Assembly: GCA_902774055.1 (NCBI GenBank)
Contig: CACYGX010000009.1
Coordinates: 1 to 64,000 of the forward strand
Reading direction: 5' to 3'
Length of the DNA: 64,000 bases
Source: an uncultured Bacteroidales bacterium
GTDB lineage: Bacteria; Bacteroidota; Bacteroidia; Bacteroidales; Muribaculaceae
The position numbers and the translations under genes were made by a program. Numbering within the stretch: position 1 is the first letter of the stretch; every line of letters starts with the position of its first letter. Below the pieces are notes generated by a model, which was not told the DNA's origin, did no database searches, and worked only from the letters and a program-made list of their open reading frames with translations. This document shows positions 1-7,878 of this stretch, piece after piece.

Positions 1-774
1 CAGGTAAAGGCCCATGTACTCGCCGTTGAGCACGACTTCCACAGGTTCCATCTTGGGGTTCCATGGCATCCCCATCCGGTTGCCGATCTCAAACGGCAGC
101 GCATTGCTCACCAGTCCCACGGGCCAGTTGTCGGCGCATGCCAGTAACACCCAGTGGCGGTTGGACGGCATGCCCAACATCGGTTGCTTGGCATCCAACT
201 TGAGCCTCAATGATTTCTTGCTGACATCGGTCCAGGTGTAGTTGCCATGCCCCTTGACCTGCATCCCGAGGGGCTCACGCGCCGACCCGATGGGCTCGCA
301 GCCCTCAACACCCATTGCGTCAAGCCACCAGGTGGCTTGGAGGTAGTTCTCCTTGCTGACGATGTCGCGGAATCCCTCGGTGTTGATGTAGAGCACTGGC
401 AGCGTCCCCGAGCAGGAAGGCATGGGAGCCAATGTTTTCCCGCCCAAGATAGCATCGATGACCAGATTTATATCGGCTATTGTGATTTCCTTGTCACTGT
501 TAATGTCAAGGTCATAGGTATAGAAAGAATGGTACTCCGTCCCCTTCAAGATAGAAGCAATCAGCGTGTTCACGTCGGCGATGGTCACTTCCCAATCGCA
601 GTTAACATCCCCTCGAGGACGAAGACCCGACTGTGCATGAACCGGTAGAAAGCCACCGAACGCAATGAGTATTGCCAAAAATCGAAGCCAACCTCTCCTA
701 GAGATTACTGTACACTCTCTTTTTACAGTATCAACAAAAATGTTGTTATAGTTCATGGTTGAGATGTTATCCAT
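1..774 (-). CDS. CotH-like secreted protein with N-terminal dockerin-like repeats (3' end cut by window)
   Basis: The frame is open from an ATG at 774 (alternative ATG at 756) to base 1, giving 258 codons with no stop, so the C-terminus lies outside the window. After a long n-region there is a hydrophobic signal segment (about residues 29-47, ending VHAQS). Two dockerin-like calcium repeats follow (about residues 55-112), each with DxNxDxExTIAD(V/I)N spacing. From about residue 125 the sequence has the CotH signature: a WVLLACADNW-type strand, then FEIGNRMGMPW and VVLNGEYMGLYL. CotH-fold proteins are atypical kinases first known from spore coats; in Bacteroidales they are commonly secreted and of unknown substrate. 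The kinase active site is not in view, so activity cannot be judged. The dockerin pair sits directly after the signal peptide, as in the 40.4 kb gene. Confidence 0.8.
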   Translation of the reverse strand, partial: MDNISTMNYNNIFVDTVKRECTVISRRGWLRFLAILIAFGGFLPVHAQSGLRPRGDVNCDWEVTIADVNTLIASILKGTEYHSFYTYDLDINSDKEITIADINLVIDAILGGKTLAPMPSCSGTLPVLYINTEGFRDIVSKENYLQATWWLDAMGVEGCEPIGSAREPLGMQVKGHGNYTWTDVSKKSLRLKLDAKQPMLGMPSNRHWVLLACADNWPVGLVSNALPFEIGNRMGMPWNPKMEPVEVVLNGEYMGLYL

Positions 775-1421
775 AATAGTTCAGTTGATCAAACACATTA
801 GTTTCAAGGGTGTTCATCAACAAATTGTTAGTAGTGTTTGTCGCTGGCAAAGGTAGGGTGCGAAAGTGTTAAATCAGGCAACATCCCAATTCATTATGAC
901 CTCATTTTTCAAAACATAAAGTATTGGTAGTCAGTTATTTGCGAAATAAAAATCTCATTTGAGCCTCATTGGTTCACATTATTGGCCATAAAGTGTTAAA
1001 TTTTCAACAGAAATGGGTCACAATTCCATTAGAAAGACCGAAAATCCAACCAAATCATATCTGTCAAATGATACACAATAGGAACATCATCATCCCGATT
1101 GCCGCAATAGTTCTTTACTTGCTGGCAGGTAGTCAGCACAATAGTTCAACCATGCAGCAACTGGCTCACATTGACTCGATGGTTTATCATCAACATGAAC
1201 AGCGGCACACACGTCCGTCCTTGGCGAGCTGTACGCCCTCGGGCACGGTGGTATTCATCTTCCAGTTGCCCGCAACAATGTGCTTTCTTATTTTTCTCTT
1301 TCTAGATTAAACAATAAAAAATGTGATTTGATTCAATGCCACAAGGGTACATCGTTTTTCTGGAAACATCAAGCAACTGCCTTTTGATTTTTCAATCAAG
1401 GTGGACAACTTGTTGTTGGGG
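775..1421. other. Gene-poor stretch with a degenerate gene remnant
   Basis: No intact gene is convincing in these roughly 650 bases. The plus-strand ORF at 969-1310 has no recognisable domain, signal peptide or RBS and overlaps the triosephosphate isomerase remnant on the other strand, so it is not called. The sequence is AT-rich up to about 1190 and then takes on coding-like composition around the remnant. No clear hairpin or tRNA was seen. Confidence 0.6.
1217..1291 (-). pseudogene. tpiA: Remnant of the 5' end of a triosephosphate isomerase gene
   Basis: Read on the minus strand from 1291, 25 codons match the N-terminus of triosephosphate isomerase: (I)RKHIVAGNWKMNTTVPEGVQLAKD. The active-site strand AGNWKMN, with the catalytic Asn and Lys, is intact. 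The expected ATG start is ATA here, and after GCC-AAG-GAC the homology stops and the frame runs into stops within ten codons. This is therefore a decayed fragment, not a gene. Bacteroidales often carry tpiA next to a DoxX-family gene. Such a gene lies at 10.2-11.5 kb here without tpiA beside it, which may mean the locus was rearranged. The functional tpiA is expected elsewhere in the genome. Confidence 0.7.
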
Positions 1422-2126
1422 TCACGAGATGAACTCGATGATGGCGCTGGGCTGGCCGTCGATGGCTAGTGAAACGATGTAGCCGCCGTCGATGGGGTAG
1501 AGGGTGGGGACGAGCAGGTCGCCCAGTTTGGCAGCGATGCGGTACTCGACGCGCATGTCCTTGACCTCGAAGCCCTCGGGTAGCAGTTCCATGGCGATGC
1601 GCACGTAGTTGGCGTTATTCATGTGGCGGTTATAGTCGATGTCGGCACGCATGACTCGGACGGGTTCCAGCTCGATGCCGTCTTGCTTGGGCGGGATGAT
1701 GCGGCGGCCGCGGTAGTTCATCTCCTGCTTGGGTTCCAGGGTGAGCGAGGCAATGGCCTCGTCCGAGAGCCGGGCGAGCTTGCCCGTGGCGAGATCGACA
1801 AAGGCGCCCATGCTCCACGTGCGGTAGCAGGGTTGTCCCTGAGCGTCGCGGATGAACGTGTTGCGGAAGCCGTACATCGGCAGCACCTCATAGATAGAGG
1901 TCGTTACCGTCAAGTCCTCTTTGAAGCGCGGCACACGCATCACTTCGACTTGACGCGTTGCCAGCAGTTGTGTCATGTTGTTGTCGGTGAAGAACTTACG
2001 TGCCGTTGGCTCGCCGTCAATCCACATCTCGGAGCAGTCCTGCATCATCTGCAAGGCTGAGTAGAGTTTGAGCCGGCCCTCGTTGTCGCAGCAACTGGTA
2101 GTAACTTTATGATTGAGTGTGTACAT
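1422..2126 (-). CDS. Acyl-ACP thioesterase
   Basis: A 234-residue protein of the bacterial FatA/FatB-like acyl-ACP thioesterase family, of usual length for the double-hotdog form. The first hotdog starts at the N-terminus (YTLNHKV..CD..GRL) with the long helix SALQMMQDCSEMW. The second carries the family active-site segment ADIDYNRHMNNANYV around residues 160-175, with the conserved Asp, Asn and His. It would hydrolyse acyl-ACP to free fatty acid in the cytoplasm and so end or redirect fatty acid synthesis. It is transcribed divergently from the etfB operon with a 211-bp shared intergenic region. A -7 box (TATCTTTG) lies at 2162-2155. The ATG at 2126 is the only good start. Confidence 0.88.
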   Translation of the reverse strand: MYTLNHKVTTSCCDNEGRLKLYSALQMMQDCSEMWIDGEPTARKFFTDNNMTQLLATRQVEVMRVPRFKEDLTVTTSIYEVLPMYGFRNTFIRDAQGQPCYRTWSMGAFVDLATGKLARLSDEAIASLTLEPKQEMNYRGRRIIPPKQDGIELEPVRVMRADIDYNRHMNNANYVRIAMELLPEGFEVKDMRVEYRIAAKLGDLLVPTLYPIDGGYIVSLAIDGQPSAIIEFIS

Positions 2127-2154
2127 ATTGTCTTGATGGTAATTAATCGGTGTG

Positions 2155-2162
2155 CAAAGATA
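2155..2162 (-). promoter_or_regulatory. Probable -7 box for the thioesterase gene
   Basis: On the minus strand this reads TATCTTTG, matching the Bacteroidetes TAnnTTTG -7 element, 29 bp before the ATG at 2126. The -33 region is T-rich but lacks a clean TTTG. Confidence 0.5.
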
Positions 2163-2248
2163 GCTATATTATCGGATACAGTAAAAGTAAATCCACATTA
2201 TTAATATAGTTTAAGGGGGTGGAGTGGGTGATTTTACGGGATTTTTTG

Positions 2249-2256
2249 TACCTTTG
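2249..2256 (+). promoter_or_regulatory. Probable -7 box for the etfB-etfA-ACAD operon
   Basis: TACCTTTG matches TAnnTTTG and is followed by an untranslated leader of about 75 nt before the etfB ATG at 2338. No clear -33 TTTG is seen at the usual distance. Confidence 0.5.
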
Positions 2257-2337
2257 CGGCGCTTTTTGTGTTTTTAAACACAAGTGGCTGTAAATAAAAA
2301 GAATATCAACATAACAACCATAAAATATTAAAATACT

Positions 2338-3210
2338 ATGGGTTTAAGAATTATTGTTCTGGCCAAGCAAGTGCCAGACACCCGCAATGTGGGTAAGGAC
2401 GCGATGAAGGAGGACGGAACCATCAACCGTGCTGCCCTTCCCGCAATTTTCAACCCCGAGGACCTGAACGCCCTGGAACAGGCGTTGCAGCTCAAGGATG
2501 CCCATCCTGGCTCAACCATCACGCTGCTGACCATGGGCCTGCCCCGCAGCGCCGAGATGGTACGCGAGAGCCTGTACCGCGGCGGTGACGACGGCGTGGT
2601 GCTGACCGACCGCCCCCTGGGTGGCGCCGACACCCTCGCCACGAGTTACTCGTTGGCCCAGGCCATCAGGCACATGGGCGAGTTTGACATTATCGTGGGT
2701 GGCCGCCAGGCCATCGACGGCGACACCGCACAGGTGGGACCGCAGATTGCCGAGAAGTTGGGTATGCCCCAGGTGACCTATGCCGAGAGCATTCAGGTCG
2801 CTGACGGCCGTGCGACCATCAAGCGCCGCATCGAGCGCGGCTTTGAAACCGTGGAATGCCCTCTGCCCCTGGTGGTTACCGTGAATGGCAGTGCTGACGC
2901 TTGCCGTCCCCGCAACGCCCGCCTGATCCAGAAGTTCAAATATGCCGTGACGCCCAGCGAGAAGGCCGCTCTGCCCGCCGACCGCCAGGCGCTCGTGGAT
3001 GCCCGTCCCTACCTGAACATCAAGGAATGGGGCGTGAAGGAGATTGAGGCTGATCCCGAGCAAATCGGTATGCCAGGCTCGCCTACCAAGGTGAAGACCA
3101 TCGTCAATGTCGCTTTCCAGGCCAAGGAAGCCCGTCGTATCGACGCTGCTGCCGATGCCGAACTCGAGGGTCTCGTGAAGGAACTCATTGCCGACCACAT
3201 CATCGGATAA
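2338..3210 (+). CDS. etfB: Electron transfer flavoprotein subunit beta
   Basis: A 290-residue EtfB. The N-terminus GLRIIVLAKQVPDT, the GADTLATSYSLAQAI segment and the FDIIVGGRQAIDGDTAQVGPQIAEKLG signature (nucleotide-binding loop) are all present, and the length is slightly above the usual 250-265. It pairs with EtfA to carry electrons from a flavin dehydrogenase to the quinone pool or to a bifurcating partner. It is first in a three-gene operon with etfA and an acyl-CoA dehydrogenase. A perfect small hairpin lies in the 69-bp gap to etfA. Sequence alone does not say whether the complex bifurcates electrons. Confidence 0.95.
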   Translation: MGLRIIVLAKQVPDTRNVGKDAMKEDGTINRAALPAIFNPEDLNALEQALQLKDAHPGSTITLLTMGLPRSAEMVRESLYRGGDDGVVLTDRPLGGADTLATSYSLAQAIRHMGEFDIIVGGRQAIDGDTAQVGPQIAEKLGMPQVTYAESIQVADGRATIKRRIERGFETVECPLPLVVTVNGSADACRPRNARLIQKFKYAVTPSEKAALPADRQALVDARPYLNIKEWGVKEIEADPEQIGMPGSPTKVKTIVNVAFQAKEARRIDAAADAELEGLVKELIADHIIG

Positions 3211-3212
3211 AA

Positions 3213-3234
3213 CAACTTGCCGAGCGGCAAGTTG
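3213..3234 (+). promoter_or_regulatory. Intercistronic hairpin between etfB and etfA
   Basis: CAACTTGCC and its complement GGCAAGTTG form a short stem starting three bases after the etfB stop, with no U-run behind it. It is probably an mRNA-stabilising or partial-attenuation element rather than a terminator, because etfA follows in the same operon. Short direct repeats of GATTAG fill the rest of the gap. Confidence 0.5.
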
Positions 3235-3279
3235 TGATTATTGATTAGAGATTAGTGATTAGAGAAATAACTGACAATA

Positions 3280-4308
3280 ATGGAAGACAAGAATAATCTG
3301 ATAGTCTATTGCGAGTATGACGAGGGCCGCATTGCCGACGTCAGCCTCGAATTGTTGACCAAGGGCCGCCAGCTGGCCACCCGTCTGGGTTGCCGCCTCG
3401 AGGCTCTTGTGCTGGGCGACAAACTTGACGGCATCGAGAATGAACTGTTCCCCTATGGTGTTGACGTGGTCTATAAGGTCCAGGACGAGCGCCTGTTCCC
3501 CTACACCTCACTGCCCCACAGCAGTGTAGTCACCACCTTGTTTAAGGAGATTGAGCCGCAGGTATGCCTCATGGGCGCCACCACCATTGGCCGCGACCTG
3601 GGTCCCCGCGTGTCGTCGTGCCTGCACAGCGGCCTGACCGCCGATTGTACCTCGCTGGAGATTGGTGACCACACCGATGCAGCCAAGGGCAAGGAGTACA
3701 AAGACCTGCTGTACCAGATCCGTCCCGCCTTCGGCGGCAACATCGTCGCCACCATCGTCAACCCCGAGTGCCGTCCCCAGATGGCGACCGTGCGCGAGGG
3801 TGTGATGAAGAAGGAAATCTTTGATGAGGCTTATAAGGGTGAGGTCATCAACCTCGATCCCGACAAGTACATCGACCCCGCTAGCCTCGTGGTGAAGATT
3901 ATCGACCGCGAAATCGAGCAGAGCAAGGTCAACATCAAGGGCGCCCACATCATCGTTGCTGGTGGCTACGGCGTGGGTAGCAAGGAGAATTTTGGCATGC
4001 TGTTCGAACTGGCCGACGTGCTCGGTGGCGAGGTAGGCGCCTCGCGCGCTGCCGTCGATGCCGGTTTCACCGACCATGAGCGCCAGATTGGCCAGACGGG
4101 CGTCACCGTTCGTCCCAAGCTCTACATCGCTTGTGGCATCTCGGGCCAGATTCAGCACATTGCTGGTATGAACGAGAGTTCCATCATCATCAGCATCAAC
4201 ACCGACCCCGACGCACCCATCAACGCGATTGCCGACTATGTGATCACGGGCAGCGTCGAGGACGTGATTCCCAGGCTCATCAAGCACTACAAGAAGAATT
4301 CCAAGTAG
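3280..4308 (+). CDS. etfA: Electron transfer flavoprotein subunit alpha
   Basis: A 342-residue EtfA. The N-terminal half is the Rossmann-like ETF domain (NLIVYCEYDEGRIADVSLEL). The C-terminal half is the FAD-binding domain with the hallmark stretch GGYGVGSKENF, then GASRAAVDAGF, the QIGQTG loop, LYIACGISGQIQH and INTDPDAPINAIADY. All FAD-contact motifs are intact. It acts with EtfB in the cytoplasm, taking electrons from the acyl-CoA dehydrogenase encoded 17 bp downstream. The start ATG at 3280 fits the family N-terminus. Confidence 0.95.
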   Translation: MEDKNNLIVYCEYDEGRIADVSLELLTKGRQLATRLGCRLEALVLGDKLDGIENELFPYGVDVVYKVQDERLFPYTSLPHSSVVTTLFKEIEPQVCLMGATTIGRDLGPRVSSCLHSGLTADCTSLEIGDHTDAAKGKEYKDLLYQIRPAFGGNIVATIVNPECRPQMATVREGVMKKEIFDEAYKGEVINLDPDKYIDPASLVVKIIDREIEQSKVNIKGAHIIVAGGYGVGSKENFGMLFELADVLGGEVGASRAAVDAGFTDHERQIGQTGVTVRPKLYIACGISGQIQHIAGMNESSIIISINTDPDAPINAIADYVITGSVEDVIPRLIKHYKKNSK

Positions 4309-4325
4309 AATAAAAGAATTACAAT

Positions 4326-6032
4326 ATGGCTAACTTTTATACCGATAATAAAGCGCTCCAGTATCACCTGCGTCATCCGCTGATGAAGCAGATTGTTGCC
4401 CTGCGTGAGCGCGACTACACTCAGAGCGAGAAATTCGACTATGCTCCCCTCGACTTCGAGGACGCGATGGATTCCTACGAGCGCGTGCTGGACATCATCG
4501 GCGAGGTGTGCGGTGACATCATCGCTCCCAACGCCAAGGACGTGGACCTTGAGGGTCCGCATCACGAGAATGGCCGTGTGAGCTATGCCAAGGGTACCGA
4601 GGAGAACCTCAAGGCCCTGAACCAGGCTGGCTTGATGGGCATCACACTGCCCCGCCAGTATGGAGGCTTGAACATGTCCGTAATTCCTTACATCATGGCC
4701 GCCGACATGGTGAGCCGTGCCGATGCTGGCTTCGTCAACGTGTGGGGATTGCAGGATTGTGCCGAGACCATCAACGAGTTTGCCAGCGAGGACCAGAAGG
4801 AGCGTTTCCTGCCCCGCACCTGCAAGGGCGAGACCCTGGCCATGGACCTCACTGAGCCCGATGCCGGTAGTGACCTGCAGTCCGTTATGCTCAAGGCTAC
4901 CCAGGACGAGGACGGCACGTGGCGCCTGAATGGCGTGAAGCGCTTTATCACCAATGGTGACGGTGACATCTCACTCGTGCTGGCACGTAGTGAAGAGGGC
5001 ACACGCGACGGCCGCGGCCTGTCGATGTTCATCTATGACAAGCGTGACGGTGGCATGACCGTGCGCCGCATCGAGGACAAGATGGGCATCCACGGCAGCC
5101 CCACCTGTGAACTTGTGTTCAAGAACGCCAAGGCCGAGTTGTGTGGTGACCGCAAGCTGGGTCTCATCAAGTATGTGATGTCGCTGATGAACGGTGCACG
5201 CTTGGGTATCGCCGCTCAGAGTGTCGGCGTGAGCGAGGCCGCCTATCAGGAGGCTATCGCCTATGCCCGCAGCCGTGAGCAGTTTGGCAAGGCCATCATC
5301 AACTTCCCCGCCGTGAGCGAGATGATTGCCAACATCAAGGCCAAGTTGGACGCTTCGCGCACATTGCTGTACGAGTGCACTCGCTTTGTCGATATGTACA
5401 AGTCGTTGGAGGCTATCAGCCGCGAGCGCACCCTCGCACCCGAGGAGCGCAAGACCATGAAGGCCTACAACCGCCTGGCCGACGCCTTCACCCCGCTGGC
5501 CAAGGGTATGACCAGCGAGTTCTGCAACCAGAACGCCTATGACTGCGTTCAGGTTCACGGCGGCAGCGGATTCATGCGTGATTACGCCTGTGAGCGCATC
5601 TACCGTGATGCCCGCATCACCAGCATCTACGAGGGTACGACCCAGTTGCAGGTGGTAGCTGCTATCCGCCACGTCACCACGGGCACTTATCTGAACCAGA
5701 TCAAGGAGTATGCCGCTCGCGAGTATAGCGAGGCTGTCGCTCCCATGAAGGCCAAACTCGAGGCGATGACTGCCATGTACGAAGAGACGTTTGCCAAGGT
5801 ACAGGCAGTGGAAGATCCTGAGTACATCACCTTCCATGCCCGTCGTCTGGTCGAGATGCTCGGCCACATCATCATGGGTTACCTGCTCATCGGTGACGCC
5901 AGCAACGAGCCCGACCTGTTCATGGATAGCGCCAAGGTCTATGTCAACCTGGGCGAGGCCGAGGTGGCACGCCACGCGCGTTTCATCGGTGGCTTCAATC
6001 CCGAGGACCAGGCCGCTTACATGCGCCAGTAA
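4326..6032 (+). CDS. Acyl-CoA dehydrogenase
   Basis: A 568-residue acyl-CoA dehydrogenase, longer than the classic 380-400 because of a C-terminal extension of about 120-150 residues typical of the Bacteroidales and FadE-like long forms. Visible motifs are MDLTEPDAGSDLQS (FAD/substrate binding), KRFITNGD, the SREQFGKAI helix, VHGGSGFMRDY and the terminal-helix segment ITSIYEGTTQLQ, whose Glu is the usual catalytic base. It oxidises an acyl-CoA to the enoyl-CoA and reduces EtfAB, encoded just upstream. The substrate is unknown; no other beta-oxidation gene lies near, so a role in short-chain or branched acyl-CoA metabolism is a guess. A hairpin at 6072-6103 closes the operon. Confidence 0.93.
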   Translation: MANFYTDNKALQYHLRHPLMKQIVALRERDYTQSEKFDYAPLDFEDAMDSYERVLDIIGEVCGDIIAPNAKDVDLEGPHHENGRVSYAKGTEENLKALNQAGLMGITLPRQYGGLNMSVIPYIMAADMVSRADAGFVNVWGLQDCAETINEFASEDQKERFLPRTCKGETLAMDLTEPDAGSDLQSVMLKATQDEDGTWRLNGVKRFITNGDGDISLVLARSEEGTRDGRGLSMFIYDKRDGGMTVRRIEDKMGIHGSPTCELVFKNAKAELCGDRKLGLIKYVMSLMNGARLGIAAQSVGVSEAAYQEAIAYARSREQFGKAIINFPAVSEMIANIKAKLDASRTLLYECTRFVDMYKSLEAISRERTLAPEERKTMKAYNRLADAFTPLAKGMTSEFCNQNAYDCVQVHGGSGFMRDYACERIYRDARITSIYEGTTQLQVVAAIRHVTTGTYLNQIKEYAAREYSEAVAPMKAKLEAMTAMYEETFAKVQAVEDPEYITFHARRLVEMLGHIIMGYLLIGDASNEPDLFMDSAKVYVNLGEAEVARHARFIGGFNPEDQAAYMRQ

Positions 6033-6071
6033 GAGAATCAGGAATCACTCCTATTCCTTCAGATGAAAATC

Positions 6072-6103
6072 AGCCCCTGCCGATAGAAATGTCGACAGGG
6101 GCT
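6072..6103 (+). terminator. Terminator-like hairpin after the etf operon
   Basis: AGCCCCTG and CAGGGGCT form an 8-bp GC-rich stem 40 bp after the dehydrogenase stop. The following U-tract is weak, so rho-independent function is plausible but not certain. Confidence 0.55.
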
Positions 6104-6150
6104 AATTCGTTATCTTAAAAAATTACTTTGTAAAATCGAGATAGGTCGAT

Positions 6151-6672
6151 TTAGAAATCGGGTCGATTTACAGTTATATTGCCCTGGGCATCGAAATACA
6201 TGCCGTAGGAATGACCACTCTTTCTATTGAATAAATCGACAATCTTTTCTTTAGTCTGTCCACTGGCCATGACGATAGTCTCAGTATCTTGTATAGGAGT
6301 GCCACCATAGACTTGGCCGACTTGTTTTAACACGGCCGAGAAGTCGTACTTGTCCTGAGTCAGTTTGTCTTCTTTCACGCTGTATACAAAGTTGACACCC
6401 ATTTGGATGGGAAGGCTGGTGGGATTGATGGTCTTGGTCCAGGTGGTGGAAGTGACCTTCTCCTGAGCATTCTTGCCACTTGCATCCTTGTAGTTGGCGG
6501 TGATGTCGCAGATGTCGAGAATTACCTGATCGAATTGGGCCGTAACTACATACTTAATGGTCTTGTCCTTGGGCTGCTGAGGCTCATCTTTCTTGTCGTC
6601 GTCGCTACCACAGCTCGTGAGTGTGAGCGCTGCCATGAGCACCATGATGCTCATAAAAAAGAATTTCTTCAT
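6151..6672 (-). CDS. Putative surface lipoprotein, unknown function
   Basis: A 173-residue protein with a type II signal peptide: MKKFFFMSIMVLMAALTLTSC, with the lipobox Cys at residue 21. Immediately after the Cys comes GSDDDKKDE, an acidic patch like the Bacteroidetes lipoprotein export signal, which suggests display on the outer face of the outer membrane. The mature part (about residues 35-173) is a predicted beta-rich domain with no family I recognise; its C-terminus GMYFDAQGNITV looks like a beta-hairpin. It is a single gene between convergent or divergent neighbours, with a possible -7 box at 6755-6762. Confidence 0.75.
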   Translation of the reverse strand: MKKFFFMSIMVLMAALTLTSCGSDDDKKDEPQQPKDKTIKYVVTAQFDQVILDICDITANYKDASGKNAQEKVTSTTWTKTINPTSLPIQMGVNFVYSVKEDKLTQDKYDFSAVLKQVGQVYGGTPIQDTETIVMASGQTKEKIVDLFNRKSGHSYGMYFDAQGNITVNRPDF

Positions 6673-6754
6673 TTGTTTTTAGATTTAAAAATAGTTATTA
6701 AAATTTTAAAATTGTTGAACAAATAGTTATTAAGCTAACTTGAAATAGCGGGTG

Positions 6755-6762
6755 CAAAAATA
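6755..6762 (-). promoter_or_regulatory. Possible -7 box for the lipoprotein gene
   Basis: On the minus strand this reads TATTTTTG, a TAnnTTTG match 83 bp before the lipoprotein ATG. The region is AT-rich, so chance matches are possible. Confidence 0.35.
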
Positions 6763-6853
6763 ATTGTATTTGGTGAAAAAAAGCAGAATTAGAAACAAAG
6801 AATCATCAATTTGGTCGAAAAGTGCCCAAATCGGTCATAACTCACCATAATAT

Positions 6854-6923
6854 GGTACATAGGGACGGTTCTTTTGTCCCATTTTTACCCAAAAATGGGA
6901 CAAAAGAACCGTCCCTGTGTACC
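6854..6923. repeat. 70-bp palindromic repeat, copy 1
   Basis: A 70-bp near-perfect inverted repeat: one arm begins GGTACATAGGGACGGTTCTT and the other mirrors it, with a short centre. A second copy of the same length lies at 17829-17898. Both have the core GGGACGGTTCTTTTGTCCC and GTACC ends. This copy sits just upstream of the cation transporter promoter. It encodes nothing and looks like a REP/MITE-type hairpin. Confidence 0.85.
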
Positions 6924-6947
6924 GTTAGGTGGAGAATGTGGTTATTT

Positions 6948-6980
6948 TTTGGGCGCGGTGTGGAAAAAGGGTTATCTTTG
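6948..6980 (+). promoter_or_regulatory. Promoter of the cation efflux gene
   Basis: TTTG (6948-6951), a 21-bp spacer and TATCTTTG (6973-6980) match both Bacteroidetes promoter boxes. The ATG at 6991 is only 10 bp past the -7 box, so the transcript should have a very short leader or almost none. Confidence 0.65.
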
Positions 6981-6990
6981 CGGTGTAGAT

Positions 6991-7875
6991 ATGAATCGGG
7001 AGAAGGAGATATATAAAGTGACGCTGGTGGGCAGTGCTGGGAATGTGGCGCTGCTGACCTTCAAGTTCATCGCGGGTGTGATGGGCCATAGTTCGGCGAT
7101 GATTGCCGATGCTGTTCACTCGCTATCGGACTTCATCACTGACGTTATTGTGCTGGCCTTTGTCCACGTGAGTGCTAAGCCGCAGGACAAAGACCACGAT
7201 TACGGCCATGGCAAGTATGAGACTTTTGCCTCGTTCATCATCGGTCTGGCACTGATTGCAGCAGCCACGGGTATTATTGTGTCGGGCGTAGCCAAAGTCA
7301 TAGATTGGGCAGGCGGCAAAGAACTTGAAGCGCCCGGATGGCTTGCGCTGGCTGCTGCCATTATCTCGATCCTGGTTAAGGAAATCCTGTTTCGCTATAC
7401 GGCTATCCGAGGCAAGAGCCTTGACTCTCAGGCTCTTGTTGCCAATGCATGGCATCATCGCAGCGATGCCCTCTCGTCAATCGGGACTGCCGTGGGCATC
7501 GGCGGCGCCATCCTGCTGGGGAACCGTTGGACGGTCCTCGACCCGTTGGCCTCGGTAGTTGTCGGGTTGATCTTGGTCAAGGTGTCTGTCAATTTGCTGC
7601 GTTCAAGCATCGGTGAACTCACCGAGTCCTCACTGTCGAGCGAAATAGAGAAAGAAATTGAGGAAATCATCTGTTCCTTCCCCGATGTGAGCGAGCCTCA
7701 CAACCTGCGTACACGGCGCATCGGCAACCGTTTCGCCATCGAGGCGCATGTCCGCATGGACGGTAATGCGTCGCTCACGGCTGCGCACGATCGTGCCTCA
7801 GCCATCGAACAACGCATCAGGCAACGTTTTGGCCAGCAGACCCACGTCACCATTCACATGGAGCCCACAAAGTGA
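6991..7875 (+). CDS. Cation diffusion facilitator (zinc/iron/manganese efflux)
   Basis: A 294-residue CDF-family transporter. Transmembrane helices fill about residues 10-215. The first metal site is in HSLSDFITD on helix II and the second is in AWHHRSDALSS on helix V, giving the usual HxxxD pairs. The cytoplasmic ferredoxin-like domain follows (about residues 215-294: EIICSFPDV, RTRRIGNRFAIEAHVRMD). It exports a divalent metal in exchange for protons; the metal cannot be fixed from sequence. The start at 6991 is preferred to an upstream in-frame one at 6874 because the CDF N-terminus begins there and the promoter lies between. It is convergent with the next gene with only 3 bp between stops and no terminator seen. 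Confidence 0.92.
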   Translation: MNREKEIYKVTLVGSAGNVALLTFKFIAGVMGHSSAMIADAVHSLSDFITDVIVLAFVHVSAKPQDKDHDYGHGKYETFASFIIGLALIAAATGIIVSGVAKVIDWAGGKELEAPGWLALAAAIISILVKEILFRYTAIRGKSLDSQALVANAWHHRSDALSSIGTAVGIGGAILLGNRWTVLDPLASVVVGLILVKVSVNLLRSSIGELTESSLSSEIEKEIEEIICSFPDVSEPHNLRTRRIGNRFAIEAHVRMDGNASLTAAHDRASAIEQRIRQRFGQQTHVTIHMEPTK

Positions 7876-7878
7876 GCA

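Noticed and set aside
969-1310. A 113-codon plus-strand ORF
   Set aside because: No domain, no signal or promoter, and it runs antisense across the tpiA remnant, whose match is convincing.
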